NCBI GenBank assembly: GCA_045129695.1
Contig: JBGVJZ010000040.1
Coordinates: 1 to 45,580 of the forward strand
DNA length: 45,580 nucleotides
Origin: Eshraghiella sp045129695
GTDB lineage: Bacteria > Bacillota > Clostridia > Lachnospirales > Lachnospiraceae
Reading direction: 5' to 3'
Within the stretch, counting starts at the first letter, position 1; each line of letters begins with the position of its first letter. Positions 1 through 8,705 of the stretch are shown here, in pieces. Made by a program: the position numbers and the translations under genes. Below the pieces are notes generated by a model. It was not told where the DNA came from and did not search any database. It saw nothing but the letters and a program-made list of their open reading frames with translations.

Positions 1-106
1 GCATAACAAAAAGGATAACAGTCACTTTGGTATTGCATACTAACATCTGGAAAGTGATAAAAATCTAATTGTGTAAAATTTTCAAGGTACTATATGGTAG
101 GTCAGA

Positions 107-783
107 GTGTTTCTACAAACTCTTTTGACCCCAACATCTTATTATTATTTCAGGGATAGTAATGAGTTGCCGGAGGACATTTACTTTTACAGATACTTGG
201 TATATGGAGATATAACTATTTCTAAATCCTTTTCTCTTTTGAGAGATGATACGGATGTGTATATCAATGAACCAAATTGGTATTACACTAATTACCCAAT
301 GGATATTCTTGTAAATAGATGTACGAATGAAGAATGTCACAGTTTTATGGATTCGGAATATGAATATTCTCTTAATCTGCCAATATTTAAGGTGGCATTT
401 GATGAGGATGGTAATCCATATCCTTCTACGGAAGGAGAATATCAAAATAAGGAATTCTATGTAGAACAGTTTCAATATCTGTATAGTGATTATTCACCAA
501 CGAACAGCTTTTTGATTGAATATGATGTGACGGAAGAAAGTATATTGCTGCGGTTGATAAAGCAATAGATAATTATGAAAAAGCTTTTGATTTCATTGTG
601 GAATATTTGACCGAATTAAAGGATACAGAGGTAACAAATCTTGTTTCGAAGGTTGAGTACGAGGGTCGTTTTATGCAATATCAATTCTGTCTTGGTTCGG
701 CACAAAGTATTTACAATTATCTCAATTTTACGGATGAGGATCTGGAAACAGGGAATATATACGAATTGTTTCTTGAATTATAA
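107..783 (+). pseudogene. Frameshifted gene of unknown function
   Basis: Two open stretches in different frames appear to be one gene. The first runs from a GTG at 107 to a stop at 566-568 and encodes an acidic, tyrosine-rich protein. The second is open from about 526 and ends at 783; its first residues (AAVDKAIDNYEKAFDFIVEY) look like real coding sequence although no start codon with a ribosome site is available. A single frame change between about 530 and 553 would join them into one protein of roughly 220 residues. The GTG at 107 has no ribosome site and stops lie just upstream, so the 5' end may also be lost. I do not recognise the family. A sequencing error is an alternative explanation. 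Confidence 0.5.
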
Positions 784-825
784 AATTTGAGTTACATGGG
801 GTTGTAGGGAAATAGATAGTAACAG

Positions 826-869
826 CGGAGGTTGTGACACACAAAAGTCACAGCCTCCGTAAATTTTTC
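826..869 (+). terminator. Rho-independent terminator
   Basis: A 13-bp stem (826-838 with 847-859, CGGAGGTTGTGAC against GTCACAGCCTCCG, one G-U pair) with an 8-nt loop is followed by a T-rich tract. It closes the decayed gene upstream. Confidence 0.8.
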
Positions 870-912
870 ATAAAAAGAGAAAAAAGATGGCTAACGTCAA
901 CCACCTTTTCTC

Positions 913-934
913 AGTTACATGTTATAATGTAACT
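913..934. repeat. Inverted repeat AGTTACAT-N6-ATGTAACT
   Basis: Perfect 8-bp arms at 913-920 and 927-934 separated by GTTATA. It has no T-run, so it is not a clear terminator. It lies about 150 bp upstream of gdpP and could be an operator or a chance palindrome. Apart from this, the terminator at 826-869 and the promoter near gdpP, I see nothing in 784-1087. Confidence 0.35.
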
Positions 935-1054
935 ATGCTAAAGAATAATATTGTAATGTTTTTTTCAAAATTGGACAACAGAAAATTATCTTACGTTTCC
1001 ACCGGCTTTTTTTTGCTTATTCAGATTATTATGGAAAAAAAGCGATAATCATGT

Positions 1055-1082
1055 TATAATGAAAAGACCTTTGGATAGGAGG
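1055..1082 (+). promoter_or_regulatory. gdpP -10 element and ribosome binding site
   Basis: A consensus TATAAT lies at 1055-1060 and AGGAGG at 1077-1082, 5 nt before the ATG at 1088. No good -35 is visible 16-18 nt upstream. The transcript leader would be very short. Confidence 0.5.
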
Positions 1083-1087
1083 TATGT

Positions 1088-3130
1088 ATGAAGAGTATTT
1101 TTGGAAAAATAAAGGGACCATTTCGTACAATTTTATACTGGCCTTTCTTTGCAATTGCTTTTTTTCTTGTAATTGTAATTGGATTATTTTTTATTAATGT
1201 TAAGGCAGGCGTTTTTGGTCTTGTTGCGTTGATAATATATTCTCTGGCATTACTTATTTTTTTCCTGCTTAAGCATGGCATGATGACTCAGAGTATGGTG
1301 GATTTTGCCTCAGGCTACGCCCAGATGCAGAAGAGACTTTTGGACGGCTTTTCCGTACCTTACGGTCTGGTTGATGAGAATGGCAGAATTATCTGGATGA
1401 ATATTACTCTTGCCTGTCTCTTGGGCAAGGATAATACCAATAAAAGTCTGTCTGCTGTTTTTGACGGATTGGCAATTCCTGATAAGATTGAAGACGGTAC
1501 GGCGATTGAGCTGCATATTACATACTGTGAAAAAGATTACAAGCTTGTAATCGAGAAGGTTAATCTTGAGGGAATCAGTACGGAGACAAGTCTCATTATA
1601 TCAGGTTCGGAAAATGCAATTTTCGCTATGTATCTGTTTGATGAGACCGAGATTAATGCATGCAAGAAGGAACTCCGTGACGAGAAGATTGTTACTGCAT
1701 TGATTTATATAGATAATTATGATGAGGCACTGGAAAGTATTGATGAGGTCAGGCGTTCACTTTTAATAGCATTGGTTGACCGTAAGATTAATAAATATAT
1801 AAGTGCCGGTAACGGTATTGTTAAGAAACTGGAGAAGGATAAATACCTTGTAATAATCAGATATAAATTCCTTGAACAGTTGAGAGAAGACAGGTTTTCC
1901 ATTTTGGAGGAGGTTAAATCCGTTAATATCGGTAATGAGATGTCAATTACACTGAGTATTGGTGTAGGTGCAATGAACTCCACTTATGAGAAGAATTACG
2001 AGATGGCAAGAGCTGCGATTGACCTTGCATTAGGACGAGGCGGCGACCAGGCGGTTGTCCGTGAGGGCAATAAGGTAACATATTACGGCGGCAAATCCAA
2101 TTCCATTGAGAAGAATACACGGGTTAAAGCGAGAGTTAAAGCTCATGCGCTGAGAGAATTACTCAGCAGCACGGATAATGTGCTTATCATGGGACATAAG
2201 ATTAGTGACGTTGATGCTGTTGGTGCAGCGGTTGGTATTTTTGCAGCGGCACGTGTTTTTGACAAAAAAGCTAATATTGTGTTGAATGATGTGACAACAT
2301 CACTTCAGCCGATTGTGGACTTATATAAGAATAATTCCGATTATGACAAGGATATGTTCGTAACAAGTGATGAAGCGTTGGCAAAGGTAACTAACAATAC
2401 GCTTTTAGTGGTTGTTGATGTTAATAAGAAGAGCTATACGGAATGTCCGGAATTGCTTGGCAAATGTAAAACAACCGTTGTGCTTGACCATCATCGTCAG
2501 GGCAGTGAACCGATTGAGAATGCTACATTATCGTATATCGAACCATATGCTTCTTCTGCGTGTGAAATGGTTGCAGAGATTTTACAGTATATTGGGGATA
2601 ATATCAGAATTAAATCCGTTGAAGCGGATACAATTTATGCCGGAATAGTAATTGATACCAATAACTTTACAAATAAGGCAGGGGCCAGAACTTTTGAGGC
2701 TGCGGCGTTTGTCAGAAGAAATGGTGCAGATATTATAAGAGTCCGTAAGCTTTTAAGAAGTGATATGACAGAATATAAGGCTAAGGCTGAGACGGTAAGG
2801 CACATGGAGCTTCATCGTGACAGTTATGCAATTTCTGTATGCCCTAGTGCGGGCTTACAGAGTCCGACAATTGTTGGTGCCCAGGCTGCCAATGAGCTTT
2901 TGAATGTGGCAGGAATAAAGGCTTCTTTTGTGTTAACTTTCTATAATGATGAGATTTATATCAGCGCAAGGTCAATTGATGAGGTCAATGTGCAGCTTAT
3001 CATGGAGAGACTTGGAGGAGGCGGTCATATGACAATCGCAGGGGCGCAGATTAAGAATATTGGTATGGAAGAAGCAATAGATATACTTAAGAATACTATA
3101 GATTCAATGATTCAGGAGGGTGCAATATAA
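1088..3130 (+). CDS. gdpP: Cyclic-di-AMP phosphodiesterase GdpP (YybT family)
   Basis: Membrane-bound enzyme that hydrolyses the second messenger c-di-AMP to pApA, affecting osmotic and cell wall homeostasis. The 680-residue order is typical: two membrane segments (about 17-37 and 42-60), a PAS-like region (about 75-180), a degenerate GGDEF domain (GGDQ near residue 318), then DHH and DHHA1 domains. Catalytic motifs are intact: H370 with D374 and D376, D467-H468-H469, and GGGGH at 643-647. AGGAGG supports the start. It is followed by rplI with a 1-nt TAATG overlap, so the two are probably translationally coupled. The gdpP-rplI-dnaB order is widely conserved in Firmicutes. Confidence 0.96.
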   Translation: MKSIFGKIKGPFRTILYWPFFAIAFFLVIVIGLFFINVKAGVFGLVALIIYSLALLIFFLLKHGMMTQSMVDFASGYAQMQKRLLDGFSVPYGLVDENGRIIWMNITLACLLGKDNTNKSLSAVFDGLAIPDKIEDGTAIELHITYCEKDYKLVIEKVNLEGISTETSLIISGSENAIFAMYLFDETEINACKKELRDEKIVTALIYIDNYDEALESIDEVRRSLLIALVDRKINKYISAGNGIVKKLEKDKYLVIIRYKFLEQLREDRFSILEEVKSVNIGNEMSITLSIGVGAMNSTYEKNYEMARAAIDLALGRGGDQAVVREGNKVTYYGGKSNSIEKNTRVKARVKAHALRELLSSTDNVLIMGHKISDVDAVGAAVGIFAAARVFDKKANIVLNDVTTSLQPIVDLYKNNSDYDKDMFVTSDEALAKVTNNTLLVVVDVNKKSYTECPELLGKCKTTVVLDHHRQGSEPIENATLSYIEPYASSACEMVAEILQYIGDNIRIKSVEADTIYAGIVIDTNNFTNKAGARTFEAAAFVRRNGADIIRVRKLLRSDMTEYKAKAETVRHMELHRDSYAISVCPSAGLQSPTIVGAQAANELLNVAGIKASFVLTFYNDEIYISARSIDEVNVQLIMERLGGGGHMTIAGAQIKNIGMEEAIDILKNTIDSMIQEGAI

Positions 3131-3576
3131 TGAAAGTAATTTTGGTACAGGATGTTAAATCCCTTGGTAAAAAGGGACAGACAGTAGATGTAAGTGACGG
3201 ATATGCACGTAATTTTATTTTGCCTAAGAAGTTAGGAATTGAGGCAAATGCCCGGAATATTAATGATTTGAAGCTTCAGAAGGCACATGAGGATAAGGTT
3301 GCCAAAGAGCAGCTCGAAGAAGCTAAGGCGCTTGCTGCTAAGATAGAGACGCTGAAGGTCGAGACAACCATCAAATCCGGTAAGGACGGAAGAACCTTTG
3401 GCTCAGTTTCATCTAAGGAAATTGCAGAGGCTTTGAAGAAACAACATGGAATAGAAGTTGATAAGAAGAAAATAAGTCTTGACGAGCCAATCAGAACCTT
3501 GGGAACGAGTATTGTAACCGTCAGACTTCACAGAGAGGTAAGTGCAAAGCTTACTGTTCATGTAGGAGAGGCCTAA
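3130..3576 (+). CDS. rplI: 50S ribosomal protein L9
   Basis: Ribosomal large-subunit protein that binds 23S rRNA near the L1 stalk. It has the family's normal length (148 residues) and begins with the diagnostic N-terminal domain (MKVILVQDVKSLGKKG, then DGYARNFILPKKLG), followed by the long charged connecting helix (about 40-80) and a C-terminal RNA-binding domain containing GRTFGSV. The start codon overlaps the gdpP stop, and the stop is 3 nt before dnaB, so all three are expected on one transcript. Confidence 0.98.
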   Translation: MKVILVQDVKSLGKKGQTVDVSDGYARNFILPKKLGIEANARNINDLKLQKAHEDKVAKEQLEEAKALAAKIETLKVETTIKSGKDGRTFGSVSSKEIAEALKKQHGIEVDKKKISLDEPIRTLGTSIVTVRLHREVSAKLTVHVGEA

Positions 3577-3579
3577 AAT

Positions 3580-4935
3580 ATGGATGAAGCGCTTATTAAG
3601 CGCGTGATGCCGCATAGTCCGGAAGCGGAGAAAGCCGTTATCGGCTCCATGTTGATGGATAGAGACGCAGTGATTGTTGCAACAGATACACTTACCAAGG
3701 ATGATTTCTACACAGGACAATATGGAATTTTATTTGAAGCGATGGCACAGTTAGAGAAGGAAGGTAAGCCGGCAGATCTCGTCCAGGTACAGGAGAGAGT
3801 AAGATTAAACGGGGCACCGCCTGAGATTGGCGAAATGGAGTTTATCAGGGATATCCTTTCTGCTGTTCCTACTTCCGTTAATATTAAGCATTACGCAGAA
3901 ATTGTTAAAAATAAATCAACATTAAGAAAGCTGATTCGCAAGGCACAGATGATAGAGAATTCCTGCTATGAGGAAAAGGATGATATCAATGATATCCTTT
4001 TCAGCGCAGAGAAGGAGATTAATTCTGTTACACAGAGTGGCGGAAGCAATGAATTTCAGCCAATTGGAGAGGTCGTAAGAGAAGCCTTGGACAGAATGTC
4101 CGCAGCAGCGAGAGCCGGTGGTAAGATTACGGGTATTGCAACAGGCTTTACAGATTTGGATTATAAGACATCGGGCTTGCAGAATTCGGATTTTATATTG
4201 GTGGCGGCAAGACCGTCAATGGGTAAGACCGCTTTTGTTCTGAATATAGCCCAGTATGTGTCTGTTAAGCATGAGTATTATACTGCTATTTTCAGCTTGG
4301 AAATGTCAAAACTCCAGTTGGTTAACCGTATTATTTCCATGGAATCCAGAGTTGATTCCAAAAATATTCGTACAGGTGATATGAGTCCGTCCGAATGGGG
4401 AAGTGTTGCGGAAGGTGCATCAAGAATCGGTAATTCACATCTCATAATTGATGATACACCGGGTATTTCAATTGGAGATTTAAGAAGCAAATGTCGAAAA
4501 CTTAAGAATGAAAATCGACTCGATTTGATAATGATTGACTACATTCAGCTCATGTCAGGCGGTGGCAGGAAAAGTGAATCAAGACAACAGGAGGTTTCAG
4601 ACATATCAAGAGCATTAAAAGGTCTTGCAAGAGAGCTTAATGTACCGGTAATCGCACTTTCACAGTTAAGCCGAGCGGTTGAGAGCAGACCTGACAAGAG
4701 ACCGATGCTCTCAGATTTGCGTGAATCCGGAGCTATCGAGCAGGATGCCGACGTTGCAATGTTCATCTATCGTGATGAATATTATAATAAGGATAGTAAT
4801 CGTAAGGGCGTGGCTGAGATAATTATTGCCAAGCAGAGAAACGGACCTGTCGGAACAGTAGAGCTTGCATGGCTGCCTGATTTAACGAAGTTTGCGAATT
4901 TAAGTCTGGACAGACAGTATAATCATGAAGAATAA
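3580..4935 (+). CDS. dnaB: Replicative DNA helicase DnaB
   Basis: Hexameric 5'-3' replication fork helicase (DnaC in Bacillus nomenclature). The 451-residue protein has the N-terminal primase-interacting domain (about 10-110, beginning PHSPEAEKAVIGSM) and a RecA-like motor domain. Walker A is visible as ARPSMGKTAF, Walker B as LDLIMIDYIQLM, and the later motif as LSQLSRAVESRPDKRP followed by SGAIEQDAD. The ribosome site AGGAG overlaps the end of rplI. A strong terminator follows at 4942-4979, marking the operon end. Confidence 0.98.
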   Translation: MDEALIKRVMPHSPEAEKAVIGSMLMDRDAVIVATDTLTKDDFYTGQYGILFEAMAQLEKEGKPADLVQVQERVRLNGAPPEIGEMEFIRDILSAVPTSVNIKHYAEIVKNKSTLRKLIRKAQMIENSCYEEKDDINDILFSAEKEINSVTQSGGSNEFQPIGEVVREALDRMSAAARAGGKITGIATGFTDLDYKTSGLQNSDFILVAARPSMGKTAFVLNIAQYVSVKHEYYTAIFSLEMSKLQLVNRIISMESRVDSKNIRTGDMSPSEWGSVAEGASRIGNSHLIIDDTPGISIGDLRSKCRKLKNENRLDLIMIDYIQLMSGGGRKSESRQQEVSDISRALKGLARELNVPVIALSQLSRAVESRPDKRPMLSDLRESGAIEQDADVAMFIYRDEYYNKDSNRKGVAEIIIAKQRNGPVGTVELAWLPDLTKFANLSLDRQYNHEE

Positions 4936-4941
4936 TTAATA

Positions 4942-4979
4942 CCGTAGTCAACAGTTAATGTTGATTACGGTGTTTTTTT
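4942..4979 (+). terminator. Terminator of the gdpP-rplI-dnaB operon
   Basis: Stem CCGTAGTCAAC (4942-4952) with GTTGATTACGG (4960-4970), one G-U pair, 7-nt loop, followed by TGTTTTTTT. Confidence 0.9.
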
Positions 4980-5065
4980 GTCCTAATTCGTCGACATGTT
5001 CCATGTTCATAATTCACTTTAAGAATTTATAATAACCTCAAAACAAAATAATAAAGGGGATAATC

Positions 5066-5614
5066 ATGGAAAATAAACGTTACATAATTTCTGAAGCAGC
5101 TCAAAAAACAGGGCTTGAACCTCATGTTTTAAGATATTGGGAAGATGAATTAGGACTGGAAATTGAGAGAAATGAATTAGGACACAGATATTATTCGGCA
5201 GAGCAGCTGGAATTACTGTGCAGGGTTAAGGAACTTAAGCAAAAGGGCTTCCAATTAAAAGCCATTAAGACGGAGCTGCTTGAGAATAAGGAGCTTCCGG
5301 CAGTAAGTAACTGTACACCAATCCGTACTGAAAGCAGTTCAGTGGACAAGATGGAGCAGTTTAAGGCGATAATCGGAGGAATTGTAGCGCAAACTCTCAG
5401 GGAGAATAATGAACTTCTCGGACAGGAAATTTCACATACAGTCGGTAATAAAGTAATAAAAGAAATGGATTATCTTCTTAGAGTTAAAGAGGAAGCAGAG
5501 GAAGAAAGATTTAAAAAGCTTGATGAAACCATCAGAAGCTATCAAAAAGGGAATAAGGAAGCTGCAGCAGCAAAAGAGCCTAAATTTAAAAAGAAGAAAA
5601 AGAAATTTTTGTAA
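5066..5614 (+). CDS. MerR-family transcriptional regulator
   Basis: DNA-binding regulator of 182 residues. The N-terminal MerR winged helix-turn-helix is clear (residues 4-72: YIISEAAQKTGLEPHVLRYW, then a wing with GHRYYSAEQLELL). After residue 95 comes a helical, charged region and a lysine-rich tail (about 174-181). No effector-binding cysteine cluster is visible, so it is not a classical metal sensor; the shape resembles MerR-like regulators found beside dnaB in related genomes. Ribosome site AAAGGGG is at good spacing, and TATAAT occurs at 5028-5033. Target genes are unknown. Confidence 0.85.
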   Translation: MENKRYIISEAAQKTGLEPHVLRYWEDELGLEIERNELGHRYYSAEQLELLCRVKELKQKGFQLKAIKTELLENKELPAVSNCTPIRTESSSVDKMEQFKAIIGGIVAQTLRENNELLGQEISHTVGNKVIKEMDYLLRVKEEAEEERFKKLDETIRSYQKGNKEAAAAKEPKFKKKKKKFL

Positions 5615-5618
5615 ATTA

Positions 5619-5649
5619 AAAAGTGTTCACTAAAAAAGTGAACACTTTT
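5619..5649. terminator. Bidirectional terminator between merR and ferredoxin
   Basis: Stem AAAAGTGTTCACT (5619-5631) with AGTGAACACTTTT (5637-5649). The A-rich and T-rich arms allow it to serve both the plus-strand regulator and the convergent ferredoxin gene. Confidence 0.85.
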
Positions 5650-5668
5650 CACATAATCAGTTATTAAA

Positions 5669-5839
5669 TTATTCAGCTGAGATTGCGCCTACCGGACAAG
5701 CTGCTTCACATGCTCCACATGAGAGACAAGCATCTTTGTCGATTTCGTAGTGTGCATCGCCAGGTGCAATTGCACTTACAGGACATCCTGATGCACAAGA
5801 TCCACAGCTTACACAACTGTCAGAAATTACATATGCCAT
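5669..5839 (-). CDS. 2[4Fe-4S] ferredoxin
   Basis: Small electron carrier of 56 residues (MAYVISDSCVSCGSCASGCP, ending PVGAISAE). It has two complete CxxCxxCxxxCP cluster motifs, at residues 9-20 and 38-49, the normal form for clostridial ferredoxins that serve hydrogenases and pyruvate:ferredoxin oxidoreductase. Ribosome site AGGAGG sits upstream of the ATG (plus-strand 5847-5852). It is monocistronic, converging on the MerR gene with a shared terminator. Confidence 0.95.
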   Translation of the reverse strand: MAYVISDSCVSCGSCASGCPVSAIAPGDAHYEIDKDACLSCGACEAACPVGAISAE

Positions 5840-5894
5840 ATTTACTTACCTCCTATTATGTATGCTAGATTAATTATAATCTATTATTCGGTAG

Positions 5895-5923
5895 ATGACA
5901 AGAAGAAAAAAATGTATTATAAT
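5895..5923 (+). promoter_or_regulatory. Promoter of the DUF1858 gene
   Basis: ATGACA at 5895-5900 (5 of 6 bases of the -35 consensus), a 17-bp spacer, and TATAAT at 5918-5923, about 50 bp before the start at 5975. Confidence 0.7.
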
Positions 5924-5974
5924 CATAATGCAAAAGAATAATGGCAATAATGTTACCAATAGGAGGAAAACAAA

Positions 5975-6196
5975 ATGGCACAGATTAATAAAAGTATGAT
6001 TATTCACGATATTATTCAGGTGGATGCAGAGATTATCCCTATTCTTCTTGATGCAGGAATGCATTGCGTTGGATGTCCGTCAGCACAGGGAGAATCTCTT
6101 GAAATGGCAGCAATGGTTCATGGAATTAATGCAGATGAATTGGAAGCTAATATTAATAAATTCCTTGCAGAGAAAGAGGCAGCACAGGCTGAATAA
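5975..6196 (+). CDS. DUF1858 domain protein
   Basis: A 73-residue soluble protein, essentially one DUF1858 domain: a helical start (INKSMIIHDIIQVDAEIIPI), the signature GMHCVGCPSAQGES around residues 29-42, and a helical end with an acidic, alanine-rich tail. The paired cysteines C32 and C35 are the family's key residues. Such domains occur alone or joined to hybrid-cluster and ScdA-like proteins, and a redox or metal role is suspected but not established. Ribosome site AGGAGG lies just upstream. The next gene starts 4 nt after its stop. Confidence 0.88.
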   Translation: MAQINKSMIIHDIIQVDAEIIPILLDAGMHCVGCPSAQGESLEMAAMVHGINADELEANINKFLAEKEAAQAE

Positions 6197-6200
6197 TTAA

Positions 6201-7457
6201 ATGTATAAGAAATTTTTTCTAAAGAAACCGTCAAATGCAGAGGTAGGCGCCTTTGGGTGGACTGTTCTTTCAGGGATTATCTATTCACTTTCATCCCTGG
6301 TTTTTCTGGTGGTCGTATCCAATGTGTTAGGCGACATCAAAGCTAATATATATTCAATTGGTATGATGATAGCGCAGCAAATGTTAACGGTGGGAAGATT
6401 TTCTGTAAGAAATTTTCAGGTTTCAGATGTGAAAGATAAATATTCCTTTAAGGAGTATTTATCTTTTCGTATAATTACATGTACTTTAGCCGCATTTATT
6501 ACGCTGCTGTGGATTTTCATCGGAGGATATACGGGAGAAACTGCGGTAGTTATTGTAGCCTTTACAATACACAGGATATCGGAAAGTTTTTCGGATTTAT
6601 TTGAGGGACTATATCAGCAGAAATTTAGACTGGACGTAAGTGGTAAAAGCCAGTTTGTGAAAAATCTTGTTATGCTTATATCCTTCTGCGGAATGGTTAT
6701 AATAACCCGTAATCTTATGTTTTCTGCAGTGTTTTTGGCGGTTGAATCAGTAATCTTACTTGTGGTTGTAGATTTCCCATTAATAAAGCATTTTGCTTCA
6801 TTCGGTATTTGTTTTAAAATTAAATCAATGCTTCAGATTGGAGTGGCTTGTTTTTCGCTATTTCTAAGTTCTTTTTTACATGCATATATTAATAATTCAC
6901 CAAAGTATGCAATAGAGAATTATAAAGGAGAGGGTAGTGAAATCGGTGTCGGCAGATTCAGCATGCTTTTTATGCCTACATTTGCAGTTGAACTCCTGGC
7001 AGGTTTTACAATGAGAACATGGTTATCCAAAATGGCGATATACCATGACGAGGGTGATAAGAGGAATTTTAAACGTCTTATTATTAAGCAACTGGGAGTT
7101 GTAGGAGTGGTAACCTTTGCGGGAATGCTGTTTATGTATTTCTTCGGAGGATGGTTCCTATCCACAATATATGGAGTAGATTTATACGGCTACGGGATTG
7201 TTAATGCATTACTGATGTTCAGCGGAGGTCTGGTCGCAGCATACACCCTTTTTGAGAATGTGGTTATTATCTACAGAAGGCAGCATTTCAGCATTATTAT
7301 TAATGTTCTTGCTACGATTGCGGCAGCGGTAGTTGTTCCGATTCTCACTAACAAGGGTTTTATTCTTGGGGCTTCCGTGGGTTATGTGGCAGCTAATGTT
7401 GTAAGAACATTGGGATATGTGATTTTATCAATTAATTGTATAATTAAGGGAAAATAA
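6201..7457 (+). CDS. Polysaccharide flippase-like multispanning membrane protein
   Basis: A 418-residue protein with about 12 predicted membrane helices and short loops. Its opening (a lysine-rich start, then GWTVLSGIIYSLSSLVFLVV) and overall layout match the oligosaccharide flippase family (Wzx/RfbX-like, MOP superfamily), slightly shorter than the usual 14-helix form. Family members move lipid-linked sugars across the membrane. No glycosyltransferase genes are nearby, so the substrate cannot be inferred. It lies 4 nt after the DUF1858 gene with no clear ribosome site of its own, which suggests translational coupling. Confidence 0.75.
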   Translation: MYKKFFLKKPSNAEVGAFGWTVLSGIIYSLSSLVFLVVVSNVLGDIKANIYSIGMMIAQQMLTVGRFSVRNFQVSDVKDKYSFKEYLSFRIITCTLAAFITLLWIFIGGYTGETAVVIVAFTIHRISESFSDLFEGLYQQKFRLDVSGKSQFVKNLVMLISFCGMVIITRNLMFSAVFLAVESVILLVVVDFPLIKHFASFGICFKIKSMLQIGVACFSLFLSSFLHAYINNSPKYAIENYKGEGSEIGVGRFSMLFMPTFAVELLAGFTMRTWLSKMAIYHDEGDKRNFKRLIIKQLGVVGVVTFAGMLFMYFFGGWFLSTIYGVDLYGYGIVNALLMFSGGLVAAYTLFENVVIIYRRQHFSIIINVLATIAAAVVVPILTNKGFILGASVGYVAANVVRTLGYVILSINCIIKGK

Positions 7458-7464
7458 TAAAATA

Positions 7465-7492
7465 CGCCGGTATGATTAATTTCATACCGGCG
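7465..7492. terminator. Hairpin between convergent genes
   Basis: Perfect 11-bp stem CGCCGGTATGA (7465-7475) with TCATACCGGCG (7482-7492) and a 6-nt loop. It is T-rich on the minus-strand exit side and weaker on the plus side, so it probably ends both the flippase and the antiporter transcripts. Confidence 0.75.
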
Positions 7493-7508
7493 ATTCTTCG
7501 TCTGTTTA

Positions 7509-8474
7509 TTAAAGAATTAAGAAAAATACAAAATATGCGGCATAGCTAAGAAGCATTATAATACCACCAATTCGGCCAAGCTTCTTATTCTTAAGTACAC
7601 ATACAAAAAGAAGAATTGTGGCAACTAATGCCATAATATTATCAACGATAAATGCATTAGCATAATTAATAGGTGTAATTACAGCAGTTAAACCAAGTAC
7701 GAATAGAATATTGAAAATATTGCTTCCTACAACATTTCCGATTGCAATATCAGCATTCTTCTTGATTGCTGCAATAACAGAGGTGATAAGCTCTGGAAGT
7801 GAGGTACCGAATGCGATAATTGTAAGACCGATAAGTCTCTCACTCATTCCAAAATGTCTTGCGATTTCTGTTGCTGAATTAACGGTAATCTGACTTCCGA
7901 AGATAATTCCGGCACCCCCTACAAGAATGAAAATTATCATCTTCCAAATTTTCATTTGTTTGACAGGTGTCTCTTCGCCAGAGGATTTTTTTTCGCTTTT
8001 GGCAACGAATATAAGGTAAACCATGAAAGCACACATAAGTATGAGGAAGATAATGCCATCAATACGGCTGATATCATGTCCCCAAAGTCCAAGACCGAGT
8101 AAAAGTAATGTAATTATGGCAACAAATGGGATCTCGTATCTGAAGGTATTCTTCTTGATTGCCAAAGGAGTGATGATTGAGGCAACACCAAGTATCAGTA
8201 ATACATTTAAAATATTGCTTCCCACAACATTACTTATGGCAAGATCTGCACTTTTGTTTAATGCTGCGGTAATACTGACAGCAGCCTCCGGTGCACTTGT
8301 ACCAAACGCAACGATTGTAAGACCGATAACAATCTGTGGAATACCGAGTCTGCCCGCCAGTGCAGAAGCTCCATCCACAAACCAGTCAGCACCTTTCATT
8401 AGAAAAACGAAACCGATAATCAAAAATAGAATCTGCACGCCCAAAGGCACGCTTGCAATAAATTCTTCTAACAT
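7509..8474 (-). CDS. Calcium/sodium antiporter (CaCA family, YrbG-like)
   Basis: Ten-helix cation exchanger of 321 residues made of two homologous inverted halves. Each half carries the alpha-repeat signature: IVAFGTSAPEAAVSITAA near residues 56-73 and IIAFGTSLPELITSVIAA near 220-237, each followed by a NVVGSN(I)(L/F)N motif. The conserved glutamates in GTSxPE are the ion-binding residues of the family. It likely exchanges Ca2+ or another divalent ion for Na+ or H+. The transcript starts from a strong promoter at 8505-8533 and has an AAGGGAG ribosome site. Confidence 0.93.
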   Translation of the reverse strand: MLEEFIASVPLGVQILFLIIGFVFLMKGADWFVDGASALAGRLGIPQIVIGLTIVAFGTSAPEAAVSITAALNKSADLAISNVVGSNILNVLLILGVASIITPLAIKKNTFRYEIPFVAIITLLLLGLGLWGHDISRIDGIIFLILMCAFMVYLIFVAKSEKKSSGEETPVKQMKIWKMIIFILVGGAGIIFGSQITVNSATEIARHFGMSERLIGLTIIAFGTSLPELITSVIAAIKKNADIAIGNVVGSNIFNILFVLGLTAVITPINYANAFIVDNIMALVATILLFVCVLKNKKLGRIGGIIMLLSYAAYFVFFLIL

Positions 8475-8504
8475 AATAAAATTCTCCCTTTCTTCATTGT
8501 AAAA

Positions 8505-8533
8505 ATTCTACGATAACAGTAAAAATATGTCAA
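8505..8533 (-). promoter_or_regulatory. Promoter of the CaCA antiporter gene
   Basis: Read on the minus strand: TTGACA (8528-8533), a 17-bp spacer, TAGAAT (8505-8510). The -35 lies directly beside the T-run of the coaBC terminator. Confidence 0.8.
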
Positions 8534-8570
8534 CACAAAAAAATGAGACAGCACCAATGTGCTGTCTCAT
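8534..8570 (-). terminator. Terminator downstream of coaBC
   Basis: Perfect 12-bp stem ATGAGACAGCAC (8543-8554) with GTGCTGTCTCAT (8559-8570), 4-nt loop, followed on the minus strand by T7 at 8536-8542. Confidence 0.85.
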
Positions 8571-8589
8571 AAAAAAAGAGGGGAGATCA

Positions 8590-8637
8590 ATGAAAAAGAA
8601 GTTCTATAAAATCTCCGGTTACCCGGAAGGGATATAG
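8590..8637 (+). other. Possible 15-codon open reading frame
   Basis: A short frame (MKKKFYKISGYPEGI) is preceded by GAGGGGAGA at ribosome-site spacing. GGAGAT upstream of the ATG can pair with ATCTCC at the end of the frame, and CCGGTTACCCGG forms a small hairpin inside it. The region between the coaBC terminator and coaBC itself (8571-8705) holds nothing else. There is no convincing plus-strand promoter, so expression is doubtful. Confidence 0.2.
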
Positions 8638-8705
8638 TCGTCTTTTACGTGTTTCAGTATAGTGTGGCATTATGAATAAATTATGAACAAACTGAAAAGA
8701 GTTAT

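Noticed and set aside
5683..5868. A plus-strand frame rich in His and Cys
   Set aside because: It is the opposite-strand shadow of the ferredoxin gene; the minus-strand frame has two perfect cluster motifs and AGGAGG.
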